In this document: one piece after another, positions 50,015 through 64,000 of the stretch
How the letters are laid out: the number at the start of each line of letters is the position of its first letter
How positions within the stretch are numbered: the first letter of the stretch is position 1
NCBI GenBank assembly: GCA_038210595.1
Contig: JBBQWN010000007.1
Coordinates: forward strand, 1 to 64,000
DNA length: 64,000 nucleotides
Source: Glacieibacterium sp038210595
GTDB taxonomy: Bacteria; Pseudomonadota; Alphaproteobacteria; Sphingomonadales; Sphingomonadaceae
Direction of reading: 5' to 3'
Notes under the pieces: model-generated
Seen by the model: the letters and a program-made list of their open reading frames with translations, nothing else
The model's database searches: none
Told to the model about the DNA's origin: nothing
Program-made: the position numbers and the translations under genes

Positions 50015-53000
50015 GGCAGCCCATTCGCGGGCGATGACGCGGGGTCAGGACCCGGCGTGCGGGCGGCTATGGGGGACGCCCGCGCGGCTTGTCAAGGCGA
50101 GTGCGGCCAGCCTATCCCCGGCTGGTGGCCAAGCCCCCTGCCCCCGACCCGCGCGCCGAGCGCCTTGCCGCCGCGCTCCGCGCCAACCTGGCCAAACGCA
50201 AGGCGCGGGAACGGGGCGAAGCCGAGCCTATGCCGCCAGCGCCGCCTCGATCGCAGCCTTGACCTCGGGCGCGCCCGGCTGGACCTTGTTGCCGAAGGCG
50301 CGGATCAGGCGACCATCCTTGCCGACCAGATATTTGTGGAAATTCCACGTCGGCACGTTCTTGGGGCCCAGCGTCGCCGCCGCCCACTGATAGAACGGCA
50401 CCGCGTTGCCGCCCTTGACGTGGCCGGTCTCGGTCAGCGGGAACTTGATGCCGAACTTCGAATCGCAGAACTGCTTGACCTGCTTGTTGCTGCCGTATTC
50501 CTGCCCGCCGAAATCGGGGGACGGCACGCCGATGACGGTGAACCCCTTGGGCGCATAGGTTTCGTGCAGCGTCTCCAGCCCCTCGTACTGCGGGGTGTTG
50601 CCGCAGAAGCTGGCGGTGTTGACGACCAGCAGCACCTTGCCCTTGAACTGCGCAAACGGCAGCGGCGCGCCGTCGATCGAGGTCATGGTGATGTCGTAGG
50701 CGGACGTCACGCCCGCGGGCGCGGCGGCGGTCAGAGCGGCGGCAGCGGCCGCGACGGCGATGGTGCGGATCATTGTAGGTCTCCCGTTGACTGGCCGAAG
50801 CTAAAGCGGTGCGCAGGCGTCCGCCAGCCACGCCGCTGCCGCACCCTCCAGGTCCGGGCCGATCTCGGCCAGCACGCGGGCGTGATAGGCATCGACCCAA
50901 GCGCGCTCGACGGCGTTCAGCGCGTCGGCGTCGATCAGGTGGCGGTCGATGGGCGCCAGCGTCAGCGTCTCGAAGCCAAGCATGTCCTTTTCGGCACCCT
51001 CGACCACGCGCGGCTCGATGAGCACCAGGTTCTCGATGCGGATGCCGTATTCGTGCGCCTTGTAGTAGCCCGGCTCGTTCGACAGGATCATGCCCGCCGC
51101 CAGCGGTTCGTCGCCGCCCGCCTGGCCGCTGGTCGTCGGCGCGATGCGTTGCGGGCCTTCATGGACCGCAAGGTAGCTGCCGACGCCGTGGCCGGTGCCG
51201 TGGGCATAGTCGAGGCCCGCCTCCCACAGCGGCGCGCGCGCCAGCACGTCGAGCTGGCTGCCGCGCGTGCCGACCGGGAATACCGCGCGGGCAAGCGCGA
51301 TATGGCCGCGCAGCACGCGGGTGAAGCGGTCGCGCATTTCCGGCGTCGGGGTGCCGACCGCCAGCGTGCGGGTCACGTCGGTGGTGCCGTCGCGGTACTG
51401 GCCGCCCGAATCGATCAGGAAAAGCGAGTTCGGCTCGATGCGCCGGTTGGTCTCGGGCGACACCCGGTAGTGAACGACCGCGCCGTTCGGCCCGGCGCCG
51501 GAGATGGTGTCGAAGCTCAGATCCTCCAGGCTGTTCGTCAGCTCGCGGAACGACTGCAGCTTGTTCGCCGCGCCGAGTTCGTCGAGCTCGTCCTTCGGGG
51601 CCTCGCCGGCAAACCAGTGCAGGAAGCGGGTTAGCGCCGCCCCGTCGCGGTGGTGGGCGGAGCGGGTGCCGGCGATCTCGACCGGGTTCTTGATTGCCTT
51701 GGGCAGCGCCACCGGATCGCGTGCCTCGACGACCGTCGCGCCGCCGCGCTTCAGCGCCTCGAAGATCGCCGCGACGGCGGTGGCGGGGTCGGCAGTGACG
51801 GTCTTGCCGCCCAGCCCCTCCAACGCACCGATAAAGGCGTCGCGGGGGTGGAGGCGTACATCCGGACCGAGGTGGGCGCGCACCTCGGCATCGAGCTTCG
51901 CGTCGTCGACGAACAGGTCGGCGGTCGCATCGGCGTGGAACAGCGCGAAGGCCAGCGCGACGGGCGTGTGCTCGACATCCTTGCCGCGGACGTTGAACGC
52001 CCAGGCGATCGAGTCGAGCGCCGAGACGACCGCGACATCGGCCTTGTGCTCGCCCAGCCATTTGGCGATGGCGGCGCGCTTGGCGGCGGCCGGCTGCCCG
52101 GCCAGCGCATCGGCATGGACGTCGAGGCGGGCCGCGGACGGGGCTGGACGGTCGGTCCAGATCCGGTCGACAGGGTTGCGCTCGACGGCGACGAGCGCGG
52201 CGCCCTTGGCATTTAGGCGATGGGCTGCCGACGCCGCCCAGGCGGCGGTGTGCAGCCACGGGTCATAACCGATGCGGTCACCCGCCGCGGCGTGCTCGAC
52301 CAGCCAGTCGGCGACGCTGGTCTGCGGCACCTGCGCGTAGTCGTAGAGGTCGCCCGGCACCTGCTCGCGGACCTGCAGCGTGTAGCGGCCGTCGGTGAAC
52401 ATCGCGGCCTTGGCAGCCAGCACCGCCGCCGTGCCGGCCGAACCGCCGAAGCCGGTCAGCCACGCCAGGCGCTGCGCATAGCCGCCGACATATTCGCTCA
52501 TGTGCTCGTCGGTGAGCGGCACGACGAAGCCGGTCAGCGCCTGTTCGCTGAGCTCGGCGCGCAGCGCGGCGAGGCGGTCGGCGTGGGTGGACATAAGCGC
52601 TCCTTCGAAACCGGCCCGCACCCTACCCGGTCCGCGCGCGCGCCACTATAGGGCAGCGATGCAAGCCCCTATCGCCGACCGCGTGCCCCACTCGTCCACC
52701 CATCACGGCATCGTCCGCGACGATCCCTACGACTGGCTGCGCGACCCCGGCTATCCGGAGGTCGCCGACCCGGCGGTGCTCGCCTATCTGGCGGCGGAGA
52801 ACCAGTGGTTCGAGGCGTGGATGGCGCCCCACGCCGCGACCGTCGAGACGCTGTACGAGGAACTCAAGGGCCGGGTGAAGCCGGACGACGCCGGCGTGCC
52901 GGTGCGCGACGGCGAATGGGATTATTGGTGGCGGTTTGCCCCCGGCGGCCAGTACCGGGTGTGGCTGCGCGCGCCGGCGGGCGGCGGGCCGGAGCAGGTC

Positions 53001-56000
53001 ATCCTCGACGAGCCTGTGCTGGCGGAAGGGCTGGCGTATTTCCGCCTCGGCGGCCACGCGGTCAGCCCGGGCGGGCGCTGGCTGGCGTATGCCATCGACG
53101 CCGACGGGTCGGAGCGATTCGCGCTGTTCGTGCGCGACCTCGACAGCGGCGAGACCGGGCCGATGGTCGCCGCGAACAGCATCGGCACGCCGGTCTGGGC
53201 CGACGACGACACGCTTTTCTGGACCGAGGTCAACGAGGCGTGGCGGCCGTGGCGGGTGCAGCGGCACCGGCGCGGCTCGGGCACGCCCGGGGAGCCGGTG
53301 TACGAAGAAGCCGACGGCAGCTTCTTTGTCGGTCTCGCGCGGAGCCAGGACCGCAGCCACATCATCATCCGCAGCGCCGACCATGTCACGGCCGAGGCGC
53401 GGCTGGTCGACGTGGCGGGCGGCGCGCCGGTGCTGGTACGGGCGCGGCACCCTGGGGTCGATTATGAGGTCGACGTCGCGAACGGCACGGTTTTCGTCCG
53501 CGCCAACGACACCCACGAGAATTTCCGGGTCGCCACCGCGCCGCTCGCTACACCCGGCGAGTGGACCGAGCTGATCGCCGGTAGCGACCGGCACTACATC
53601 CGCGGCCTGACCGCCTTCGCCTCGTGCCTGGTCATCGAGGAGCGGGTCGACGGCCTCGATGCGGTACGGGTCCGCGGTCACGACGGCAGCGAGCACCGGG
53701 TCGCCTTTCCCGAGGCGAGCTACAGCGCCGGGCTGGGCAGCAATCCGCAGCCCGACGCGGTGGCGCTGCGCCTCCACTACAGCTCGATGGTCACGCCGCA
53801 GACCGTGTTCGACTATGATCTCGCGACGCGCGCGCTGGTGACACGCAAGGTGCAGGAGGTGCCATCGGGCTATGACGCCAGCCTGTACGCCACCGAGCGG
53901 CTGAGCGCACGCGCCGCGGACGGCACGATGATCCCTGTCTCAGTCGTGTGGCGACGCGACATGCCGCGCGGGCAGCGCTGCCACCTCTATGGCTACGGCG
54001 CTTACGGGATCGCCATCCCGCCATCGTTCTCGGCCAGCCGGCTGAGCCTGCTCGACCGGGGTTTCGCCTACGCGATCGCGCATGTGCGCGGCGGCGACGA
54101 CCTCGGCTACGGCTGGTATCTCGGCGGCAAGCTCGAGCGGCGGACCAACACGTTCACCGACTTCATCGCCGCGGCCGAAGCGCTGGTCGAAGCCGGCCAC
54201 GCGACGCGGGGCAATATCTCGACCTCGGGCGGCAGCGCCGGCGGCACGTTGATGGGCGTCGTTGCCAATCAGCGCCCGGACCTGTGGCGGGCCGTCGTCG
54301 CGCACGTGCCGTTCGTCGACGTGCTCGGCACGATGCTCGACGCGACCCTGCCTCTGACGCCGATCGAATGGCCCGAATGGGGCAACCCGATCGAGAGCCG
54401 CGAGGCCTATGAGGCGATCGCCGCCTATTCGCCCTACGACAATGTCAGCGCCCAGCCTTATCCGGCGATGCTGGTCACCGCCGGCCTAAACGATCCTCGC
54501 GTCACCTATTGGGAGCCGGCAAAATGGGTGGCGCGCCTGCGCGAACGGGGCACCGGCGATGCGCCGCTGCTGCTCAAGACCAACATGGGGGCGGGGCACG
54601 GCGGCAAATCGGGGCGGTTCGAGGCGCTGCGCGAGACAGCGGAGGAATTCGCCTTCATCCTGGCGGCGTTCGGGGGCTAGCGCCCTAGAAGCCGCCGTGC
54701 GGGCGGACCCCCAGCAGATGCGCGGCCAGCGCCGCCGCCGCGACCAGCCCGATGAACAGCAATGCCGTCCACGGCACCAGCGCGTGGGCAGCGAGCGGCG
54801 CGCGGTGGCGGGCGCGCAGGCCGAGCCAGCCGGCACCTGCTACCAGCAGCGCCGCGCCGAGCGCGATCAGGCTGCTCGTCTGGTCCACTTATGCCCCCTT
54901 GCCGCACGCCCCGGAGGCGCTAGACAAGCCGCCTGTCCCTGACAAGCAAAGGCTCGCCCCCATGAACCGACCGCTGATCGCCCTGATGATCGCCGCCGTG
55001 GCCGTGCCGGCGCTTGCCGCCACCAGCTTTGGCCCCATCGTTGCCGGCAGCTGGCGCAGTCCCGCCAACAAGGCCCGCGACCCGTATCGCCACCCGGCCG
55101 AGACGCTGGCCTTCTTCGGGCTGAAGCCGACGATGACGGTGGTCGAAATCTGGCCGTCGAGCGGCTGGTACACCGAGATCCTCGCGCCCTATCTGAAGGA
55201 CGGCGGCACGTTGTACGGCGCCAGCGCGGCGCTCGCCGACCCCGTCGGCGCCGCCAAGGTGCCCGCCAATTTCAAGACCAAGTTCGCCGAGGTACCGGGC
55301 AGCGACCGCGTCAGGCTGACCCCGTTCGCCAAGGGCAGCACCGCCGCCGCGCCCGCGGGCAGCGCCGACATGGTGCTGACCTTCCGCAACGTCCACAACT
55401 GGTACATCGACGGCTGGGCGCCGGAGGCGTTCGCGGCGTTCAACAAGGCCCTGAAGAAGGGCGGCGTGCTGGGCGTCGAGGAGCATCGCCTGCCCGAATC
55501 GATGCCCGACGCGATGCAGAATTCGAGCGGCTACATGAAGCAGTCGACGGTGGTGAAGCTGGCGGCGGACGCGGGCTTCAAGCTGGCGGGCGAGTCGAAG
55601 GTCAACGCCAACCCCAAGGATACGCACGACTATCCCAAGGGCGTCTGGACGCTGCCGCCGACCTTCACCGAGGGCGACAAGGACCGGGCCAAATATGCCG
55701 CGATCGGCGAATCGGACCGCATGACGCTGAAATTCGTGAAGGTCCGCTGACCCGCCGAACTAGTGCTCCAGCTTGTCGAGCCGCGCCTGCAGGGCGGCGA
55801 GCTCGGCCTTGAGCGCCGTCATCTCGTCGCTGCCGCCCTTTGCCCCGCGCCCGCTGAGCATGCTGGTCGCGGCCTCGAACATCGCCAGGTTCTGCTTGGC
55901 CATTGCCTCGAACGGCTTCAGCGCGGTCATCGGCAATGCCGCCGCGCCGCCGATGGCACCCGCCATCGCGTCGCGAAACTGCGCCTGGTTCTTGGCGAAC

Positions 56001-58598
56001 GCGTTCATCGACGCCTCGAGGTAATGCGGCACCGCCTGCTGCAGCGAATTGCCGTAGAGTGCGATGATCTGGCGCAGGAACGACGTCGGCAACATGGTCT
56101 GGCCGCCATTCTCCCCGTCCATGACGATCTGGGTCAGCACCGAGCGGGTGATATCCTCACCGCTCTTGGCATCGATGACCTGGAAGTCCCGGCCCTCGCG
56201 GGTCATCGTCGCCAGATGCTCGAGCGTGATGTAGCTGGAGCTGCCGGTGTTATACAGGCGGCGGTTGGCGTATTTCTTGATGATCACCGGGGCCGGCTTG
56301 GCGGTATCGGGAGCAACTGGCGGAACGGTGGCGGCTTCGTCCATGTCTGGATCCGATCGAATTGTTGCTGCAGCAATAGCATACGGCGATGCTGCACCGC
56401 AACGCAGCGCCGGCACGGCGGTGCGCCGGCGCGGTCCGCATCCCCTCGCGGGCCTGATGGCGCTGTTCGCCGAGGTCTGTGGTCCGGATACAGTGCGGCT
56501 GCAGCGGGCGCTGGCCGGCGTGCGGGCGTATCAGGCGCATCCCTATCACCGTCGCATGCCGGCGCTCCCGGTGGCCGCGCGGATCGGTGCGGTGACGCTG
56601 CGCGACTATGGCGGCGACGGCCTCCCCGCAGTGTTCGTGCCGTCGCTGATCAACCCACCGACCGTGCTCGACCTCGCTGAAGACAATTCGATGCTGCGCT
56701 GGCTGACGCAGCATGGCGTGCGCCCGCTGCTCCTCGACTGGGGCGAGCCGGGCGCGGACGAGCTTCGCTTCGGGCTGGATGCGATGATTACGGAGCGGCT
56801 GGTGCCCTTGCTGCGCGGGCTCGGCACCCCGGTCGCGGTCGCCGGCTATTGCATGGGCGGCACGATGGCGCTGGCGGCGGCGGCGCTGACCCCGGTGACA
56901 CGGCTGGCGTTGCTGGCGACGCCGTGGCGGTTCGATGGCTATGAGCCGGTGCGGCGGGCGGGCGTGGCCGACTATGCTGCGTCCGTGCTGCCGCTTGCCG
57001 ACAGCCTTGGCGCGATGCCGATGGACCTGCTGCAACCGGCGTTCTGGCGACTCGCCCCGGAGGCGACGGTGGCGAAGTTCGAAGCCTTCGCGACGCTCGA
57101 CCCGGCGAGCGCTGCCGCGGCAGCGTTCGTCGCTCTTGAGGACTGGGCCAGCGACGGGCCGCCGCTCGCGCTGCCGGTGGCGAGGGCGCTGTTTGACGAC
57201 CTGTTCGCCGCGAACCTGACGGGGCGCGGCGCCTGGCGGGTCGGCGGCGTCGCGGTGGATCCGGAGGCGCTCGGCATTCCGGTGCTCGACGTGGTGGCGC
57301 TCCGCGACCGGCTGGTGCCGCCCGGCAGCGCGCTCGGGCTTGGCGAGCGGCTCGACATCGACAGCGGCCATGTTGGCATGGTCGTCGGCAGCCGCGCGCG
57401 CGCGCTGCTGTGGGAGCCGCTGGCGCGCTTCCTGCGCGGGGAGTAGGACGCCGCCAAGCCATCAGGAGTCGAGACCATGACCGGAGTCGTCATCACCGCC
57501 GCCAAGCGTACACCCGTCGGCAGCTTTATGGGGGCCTTCGCCACCGTCCCCGCGCACGAGCTCGGCCGCGTCGCCATCGAGGCGGCACTCACCCAGTCGG
57601 GCGTCGCCGCGGACGAGGTCAGCGAAGTCATCCTCGGCCAGGTGCTGACCGCGGCGCAGGGCCAGAACCCGGCGCGACAGGCGTCGATGGCGGCGGGCAT
57701 CGCCAAGGAAACGCCGGCCTGGGGCGTCAATCAGGTCTGCGGCAGCGGCATGCGCGCCGTCGCGCTCGGCTGCCAGGCGATCCAGTCGGGTGACGCCACC
57801 GTCGTTGTCGCCGGCGGCCAGGAGAGCATGAGCCTGTCGAACCACGCGCAGGCGCTTCGTGCCGGCACCAAGATGGGCGGGCTGGAGCTGGTCGACACGA
57901 TGATCAAGGACGGGCTGTGGGATGCCTTCAACGGCTATCACATGGGTATCACCGCCGAGAACGTCGCCGAACAGTATCAGGTGACCCGCGAGAAGCAGGA
58001 CGCCTTCGCGGTCGGCAGCCAGAACAAGGCGTCGGCCGCCCGCTCGAGCGGGCGCTTCAAGGACGAGATCGCCGCCGTGACGATCAAGGGCCGCAAGGGC
58101 GACACGGTCGTCGACACCGACGAGTATATCCGCGACGGCGCGACGATCGAGAGCGTGCAGGGCCTGAAGGGGGCGTTCAAGAAGGACGGCAGCGTCACCG
58201 CCGCCAACGCCAGCGGCCTGAACGACGGGGCCGCGGTGCTGGTGCTGATGTCGGCGGAAGAAGCCGCCAGGCGCGGCGCGACGGTGCTGGCCAAGATCAA
58301 GAGCTGGGCGTCGACGGGGGTCGACCCGGCAGTCATGGGCATCGGCCCGGTGACGGCGTCGCAGGCAGCGCTGAAGAAGGCCGGCTGGTCGGTCGGCGAC
58401 CTCGACCTTATCGAGGCCAACGAGGCGTTCGCGGCACAGGCGCTGGCGGTCGGCCAGGAACTCGGGCTCGATCCGGCGAAGGTCAACGTCAACGGCGGTG
58501 CCATTGCCATCGGCCACCCGATCGGCGCGAGCGGCGCGCGGGTGCTGACGACGCTGATCTACGAAATGGGCAAGCGCGACGCCAAGAAAGGCCTGGCG

Positions 58599-58630
<32 letters not shown>

Positions 58631-59012
58631 CATGTGCGTCGAGCGGGATTAGACTGAGGCTAATCAGACAAAGGGACCATGGGTGCCGAATCAAGGACAC
58701 GCGGCAGATAAAATACAAGGCGCATCTGAAAACCGGCGTCCGGGGCGGCGTGAACTACGCTCGCCGCCCCGCCGGAAGTAGGCCAATGACCCTTCTAACC
58801 GCTGACAAGGTTACGGCCTAAAGAGTTGAGATCAGACCGCTGTTTTTTGGGTCAGAAAAGTCAAGTGCGCCGGCAGCAGAGGCTCCACTTGCCGATGCTT
58901 GCGGATTCGCCTTCACCCAATCCATGATCTTCTCCGGCGTCGACTCCTCGTACGGGTCGCTGTCCGAGCCGACGTCGTTCTTGCCGGGCTCGACGTTCAG
59001 CGCCTTGATGAC

Positions 59013-59048
<36 letters not shown>

Positions 59049-62000
59049 CATGCCGAAGCCGAGATGCTCCTTGTTGATCAGCATCCCCATGCCCTTGGTG
59101 AAGGCACCGTTGCCGTCGGGCAGCATCTTGATGTGCTTGACGCCGAGGTCCTGCGCCCACTTGAACATCACGAAAGCGTCGTTGACGCTGACGCAATAGA
59201 CCTCGTCGACGCCGCCATGGCCCTTCATGTCGTCATAGGCGCTCTCGTAGCCCGGGCACTGCTTGGATGAGCAGGTCGGCGTGAACGCGCCGGGCAGCGA
59301 GAACACGACGATGCGCTTGCCCTTGAAGATCTCGTCGCTGGTGACGTCCTGCCAGCGGAACGGGTTCGGCCCCTCGACGGTCTCGTCGCGGACGCGGGTC
59401 TTGAAGGTCACCTGGGGGACGTGGTCGCCAACGCTGGCCATGAAGCTCTCCTTTAGTGGGGGTGAATCGCTCGCCTCAATTGGCGTGGGCGTGCCGTCGT
59501 GGCAAGACCGTGGCCGCCATGCGGATCGACGCACCCGAAACGGAGATCGAGGACTGGTACGCGACGCCGGCGGGCCGTGAGGCGGCGCGGCTGCTGGTGC
59601 GCGCGGTGACGCCGCTGCTGGCGCGGGGTGCCACCACCCGCCTGCTGGCGCTGGGCCAGACCGCGCCGGTGCTCACCCGCCTGCACGCGCTGCGCCACGA
59701 GCGCGTCGCGATGATCGTCGAGCAGCCGGTGGCGTGGCCGGTGACGATGCCCAACCGCGCCGCGGTCGCCGACCCGGAGCGGCTGCCGTTCGGCGATGCG
59801 CTGTTCGATGACGCGCTGCTGATCCACGCGCTCGAGCTGGTCGAGCGGCCGCGCGTCGTGCTGCGCGAGCTGTGGCGCGTGCTGGCCCCGGCCGGGCGGC
59901 TGATCCTGGTGGTGCCGAACCGTGCCGGCGTGTGGGCGCGGGTCGAGGCTTTGCCATTCGGGCGCGGTCATCCCTACGGTCGCGGCGGGCTGACCCGGCT
60001 GCTGGAGGCAAGCATGTTCGAGGTCGAAAGCTGGTCGACCGCGCTCGCCGCGCCGCCGGTGACACGGCTCCGCTGGCTTGAGCGCCCACTGGCCCGGCTC
60101 GCGCCGCACCTGGGCGGAGTGCATATCGTTGCCGCCCGCAAGACCGACGGGCTGAAGCCGGCCGGCAAACTTGCCGTCGCCCGGCTGCGGACCGCCGAGG
60201 CGATTTAGCCCCGGCCGAGCACGAACATGGCGCGTTCGGCGCGCAGGTTGGCAGCGGCGCGAACCTCGCGGCCGCCACTGAGGAAGCGCGCCTGCTCAAC
60301 CCGGAGCCCGAGCTCGCGGACCAGGGCGCGGAAATCGTCGACGGTGCACAAATGGATGTTGGCCGTTTCATGCCACGCCACCGGCAGCGTCCGCGTCACC
60401 GGCATCCTCCCGCCCGCGACCAGCCCGGCGCGGACCCGCCAATGGCCGAAATTGGGAAAGCTGACCACCGCCCGCCTGCCGATGCGGAGCAGCTGGCCAA
60501 GCACCGCGGCGGGCGCGCGCATCGCCTGCAGCGTGTCGGACAGGATGACCAGATCGAAGGCGTCATCCGGATAGTCGGCCAGGTCGGTGTCGGCGTCGCC
60601 CTGCACCACCGACAGCCCGCGCGCCACGGCCTGCGCGACGTTCGCCGCCGCCAGCTCGATGCCGCGGCCCGCCACCTGCCGGGTATCGCGCAGTTCGGCG
60701 AGCAGCGCGCCGTCGCCGCAGCCGATGTCGAGGACACGCGCGCCCGCCGGCACGACGGCGGCGATGGCGGCAAGGTCCGGGCGCAGCGTCATGCCGCGGC
60801 CCGCAGGAAGCCGTCGACGACGCGGTTCAGTTCGGGCGTGTCGAGCAGGAAGGCGTCGTGACCGTGCGGGCTGTCCAGCTCGACGAAGCTGACCTCCGCG
60901 CCGGCCGCGTTCAGCGCGCTGACGATGCGGCGCGATTCGACCGTCGGGTACAGCCAGTCGCTGGTGAAGCTGACGACCGCGAAGCGGGTCGCCGTACCGC
61001 GGAAGGCCAGCGCAAGCCGCCCATCGTGGGCAGCCGCGAGGTCGAAATAGTCCATCGCCCGTGTGATGTAGAGATAGGAATTGGCGTCGAACCGCTCGAC
61101 AAAACTGAGGCCCTGGTGCCGCAGATAGCTCTCGACCTGGAAGTCGGCGTCGAAGCCGAAGCCGAGCGCGTCGCGGTCCTGCAGGCGGCGGCCGAATTTC
61201 TCGGTCAGCCCGGCTTCCGACAGATAGGTGATATGCGCCGCCATCCGAGCGACGCTGAGGCCGGCGGCAGGCGGCGTCGTGTACGCCCCGCCCTGCCACT
61301 GCGGATCGGCCATGATCGCCTGCCGCCCGACCTCGTGGAAGGCGATGTTCTGGGCCGAATGGCGGGCGGCGCTCGCGATGACGACGGCGTTGCGCAGCCG
61401 CTGCGGATAGGAAGCTGCTAACTGCAGCACCTGCATGCCGCCCATCGAGCCGCCGACCGCTGCCAGCAGCGATCGCACCCCGAGATGGTCGAGCAGCGCG
61501 ACCTGCGCCGCCACCATGTCGGCTATGGTGATCACCGGAAAGCGCATCGCGTAAGCCGCCCCGTCGGCGGCCGCGCTGCCCGGCCCGGTGCTGCCCGAAC
61601 AGCCGCCAAGCACGTTCGCGCAAACGATGAAATGCCGCGCCGGGTCGACGGGATTGCCGTCGCCGACCATGCGCGGCCACCAGCCGGGCTTGCCGGTACG
61701 CGGATGGACGCTGGCAACATGCTGGTCACCGGTCAGCGCGTGGCAAACCAGCACTGCGTTCGAGGCGTCGGCGTTCAGTCGGCCATAGGTTTCGTAAGCG
61801 ACCTCGACACCGCCCAGCACCTGACCCGAGGCCAGCGTCAGCGGCGCGGCGAGCGTCACGCGGCGGTCGAGGCCGAAGCGGTTGTCGGGTGCGGACATGG
61901 GCCGCAGGCGTTACGGTCAAGGTTGCGTGGACGCAAGCAAGCGGCCAATACCCGCGGCCATGACCAACGCCGCGCCGCAGATGAAGCCCTGGGTCGAGGC

Positions 62001-64000
62001 TATCGCCCCCTATGTGCCCGGCAAGGCCAAGATCGCGGGCCGCGCCGTGGTCGCCAAGCTGTCGTCGAACGAAAACCCGTTCGGGCCAAGCCCGCACGCC
62101 GTCGCCGCGATGCAGGCGGTGCTGGGCAGCGCGCATCATTATCCCGACCCGCAGTCGACGGCGTTGCGTCACGCACTCGGCGACCTGCACGGCATCGACC
62201 CCGACCGCATCGTCTGCGGCACCGGATCGGACGAGATCATCCACCTGGTGGCCGGCGCGTTCGCCGGGCCGGGCGACGAGGTGCTGCACGTCCGCTACGG
62301 CTTTGCGGTCTATGAGATCGCGGCGAAGCGCGTCGGCGCGACGGTGGTGGTCGCGCCCGACGACGACTACGGCACCGATGTCGACGCGCTGCTGGCGCTG
62401 GTGACGCCGCGGACGCGGATCGTCTTCCTCGCCAACCCTAATAACCCGACCGGCACGATCATCCCGGCCGCCGAGGTGCGCCGCCTGCACGCCGCGCTGC
62501 CGTCGGACTGTGTGCTGGCGCTCGACTGCGCCTATGCCGAGTTCGCCGAAGGCGAGTATGAGGACGGGCTGAAGCTGGCCGACCAGCACCCCAATGTCAT
62601 CGCGATGCGGACCTTCTCCAAGGCCTATGGCCTGGCCGCGCAGCGCATCGGCTGGGGCTATGCGCAGGCCGACGCGGTTTCGGCGATGCACCGCATCCGC
62701 GCGCCGTTCAACGTGCCGACCACCGGTCAGGCGGGCGCGGTCGCGGCGCTCGCCGATCAGGACTGGGTGGAGATGACCCGCGCGCATACGCTCGAATGGC
62801 GGCGCTGGCTGGAAGGCGAGATCGCCAGCCTCGGCAACAAGGGCCTGCGCGCCATCCCCTCGGCGGCCAATTTCGTACTGGTCGAGTTTCCCGCGGATGG
62901 GCCGCTGGCCGCCGACAAGGCCAACGACGCGCTGCTCAACGACGGCATCATCGCGCGCTATCTCGCGGTCCAGCAGATGCCGCGCTGCATCCGCATATCG
63001 GTCGGCACCGAGGCCGAGACCCGCGCCGCGATGGCATCGCTGCGCGCCTTCGTCGAAGGCGCCTGATGCTGCCCTTCGCCCGCGTCGCGGTGATCGGCAT
63101 GGGCCTGATCGGCTCGTCGCTGACCCGCGCCATCCGGGCGCACATGCCGACCGTCGCGCTGACCGTCCACGATGCCGACCCCGGCGTTCGCGAGCGGGTC
63201 CGCGACCTCGACCTTGCCGATGACGTGACGGACACCGCGGGCGCAGCGGTGATCGACGCCGACCTCGTCATCCTGGCGGTGCCGGTGCTGGCGATGATGA
63301 AGGTCGCGGCGCAGATCGCCCCCGACCTGCCCGCCGGCTGCGTCGTCAGCGACACCGGCAGCGTCAAGGCGAGCGTGCTGGCGGACCTGATCGAGGTGCT
63401 GCCCGAGGGCGTCGCCGTTATCCCTGCCCACCCGGTGGCGGGCACCGAGAATTCCGGCCCCGATGCCGGTTTCGCGACGCTGTTCGAAGGGCGCTGGTGC
63501 ATCCTGACGCCGCCGGCCGGGGCGGACGCGCTGGCGGTCGAGCGGGTGCGCGAATTCTGGACCCGCCTCGGCGCGAAGGTCGAGACCATGGACGCCGCGC
63601 ACCACGACCTTGTGCTGGCGGTGACCAGCCACCTGCCCCACCTGATCGCCTATTCGATCGTCGGCACCGCGTCCGACCTCGAGGGCGTCACCAAGTCCGA
63701 GGTGATCAAATACTCCGCCGGGGGCTTCCGCGATTTCACGCGGATTGCGGCCAGCGACCCCGTCATGTGGCGCGACGTCTTCCTGTCGAACAAGGACGCG
63801 GTGCTGAGCGTGCTCCAGCGCTTTTCCGAGGACCTGACCGCGCTCCAGCGCGCCATCCGGTGGGGCGACGGCGCGTTTCTGGAGGCACTGTTCACGCGCA
63901 CCCGCGCGGTTCGCCGCGGCGTCATCGACGAGGGCCAGGATACCGGCGAGGCGGACTTCGGCCGCAAGCACTGACGGTTGACGCTTGCGTAAGCTGCCCG

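Overview
The window looks like chromosomal DNA of a high-GC alphaproteobacterium, most probably a member of the Sphingomonadales. The reasons are: a GroES/GroEL operon under a CIRCE element; the rpmF-plsX-fabH-ihfA-merR string; a PEP-CTERM secreted protein; a LOV-domain HWE-type kinase with candidate EcfG-type (general stress) promoters; PhaR; and a full hopanoid (hpn) gene set. No rRNA, insertion sequence, prophage or CRISPR array is visible. The genus is inference; no marker gene here settles it.

Layout. 1-6.4 kb: groEL (cut by the window edge), groES, a PEP-CTERM protein, then a tightly packed minus-strand run rpmF-plsX-fabH-ihfA-merR-parA (fatty acid/phospholipid start-up plus nucleoid and partition-type proteins), and csbD. 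6.4-10.5 kb: an accessory patch with a MAPEG protein, a metallo-beta-lactamase fold hydrolase, two related small CxxC proteins flanking a YkgJ protein and a ParD/ParE pair, and an AT-rich orphan membrane-protein gene abutting nrdB. 10.5-19 kb: nrdB and nrdA, a frameshifted serine hydrolase, a VOC protein, uvrB and the LOV kinase. 19-27 kb: a minus-strand operon nadC-amidohydrolase-GNAT-DUF2855-dienelactone hydrolase, a secreted VWD-domain protein, an MFS exporter and a tiny DUF3309 protein. 27.3-31.2 kb: an iron-uptake operon (TonB receptor, PKHD hydroxylase, PepSY protein) behind two Fur-like palindromes.

31.3-50 kb is the centrepiece: hpnN with convergent hpnM, ispH-hpnH, a small membrane protein, the minus-strand hpnA-B-C-D-E-F(shc)-G operon, and a plus-strand DUF155-hpnI-J-K-L operon. 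HpnC/D/E turn farnesyl diphosphate into squalene, Shc cyclises it, HpnH adds adenosine, HpnG removes adenine, HpnI/J/K build the polar head group, and HpnN/M/L are transport or membrane proteins. IspH supplies isoprenoid precursor. Almost every gene in the two operons is joined to the next by a 4-base stop/start overlap.

50-64 kb: tRNA-Thr, a secreted glutathione peroxidase, two peptidases (PepP-like and oligopeptidase B-like), a secreted methyltransferase-like protein, a polyhydroxyalkanoate-related group (phaR, PhaC-like hydrolase, thiolase), a peroxiredoxin, and amino-acid biosynthesis (metX-metW; hisC-like aminotransferase with tyrA).

The most original sequence observations are: matched GCAAC-N16-CGTT promoters in front of csbD and the DUF3309 gene at identical distance from the start codon; a DUF155 gene translationally coupled to the hopanoid head-group operon; an AT-rich orphan membrane gene without a clear start next to nrdB; and a duplicated CxxC small-protein gene around a toxin-antitoxin pair.
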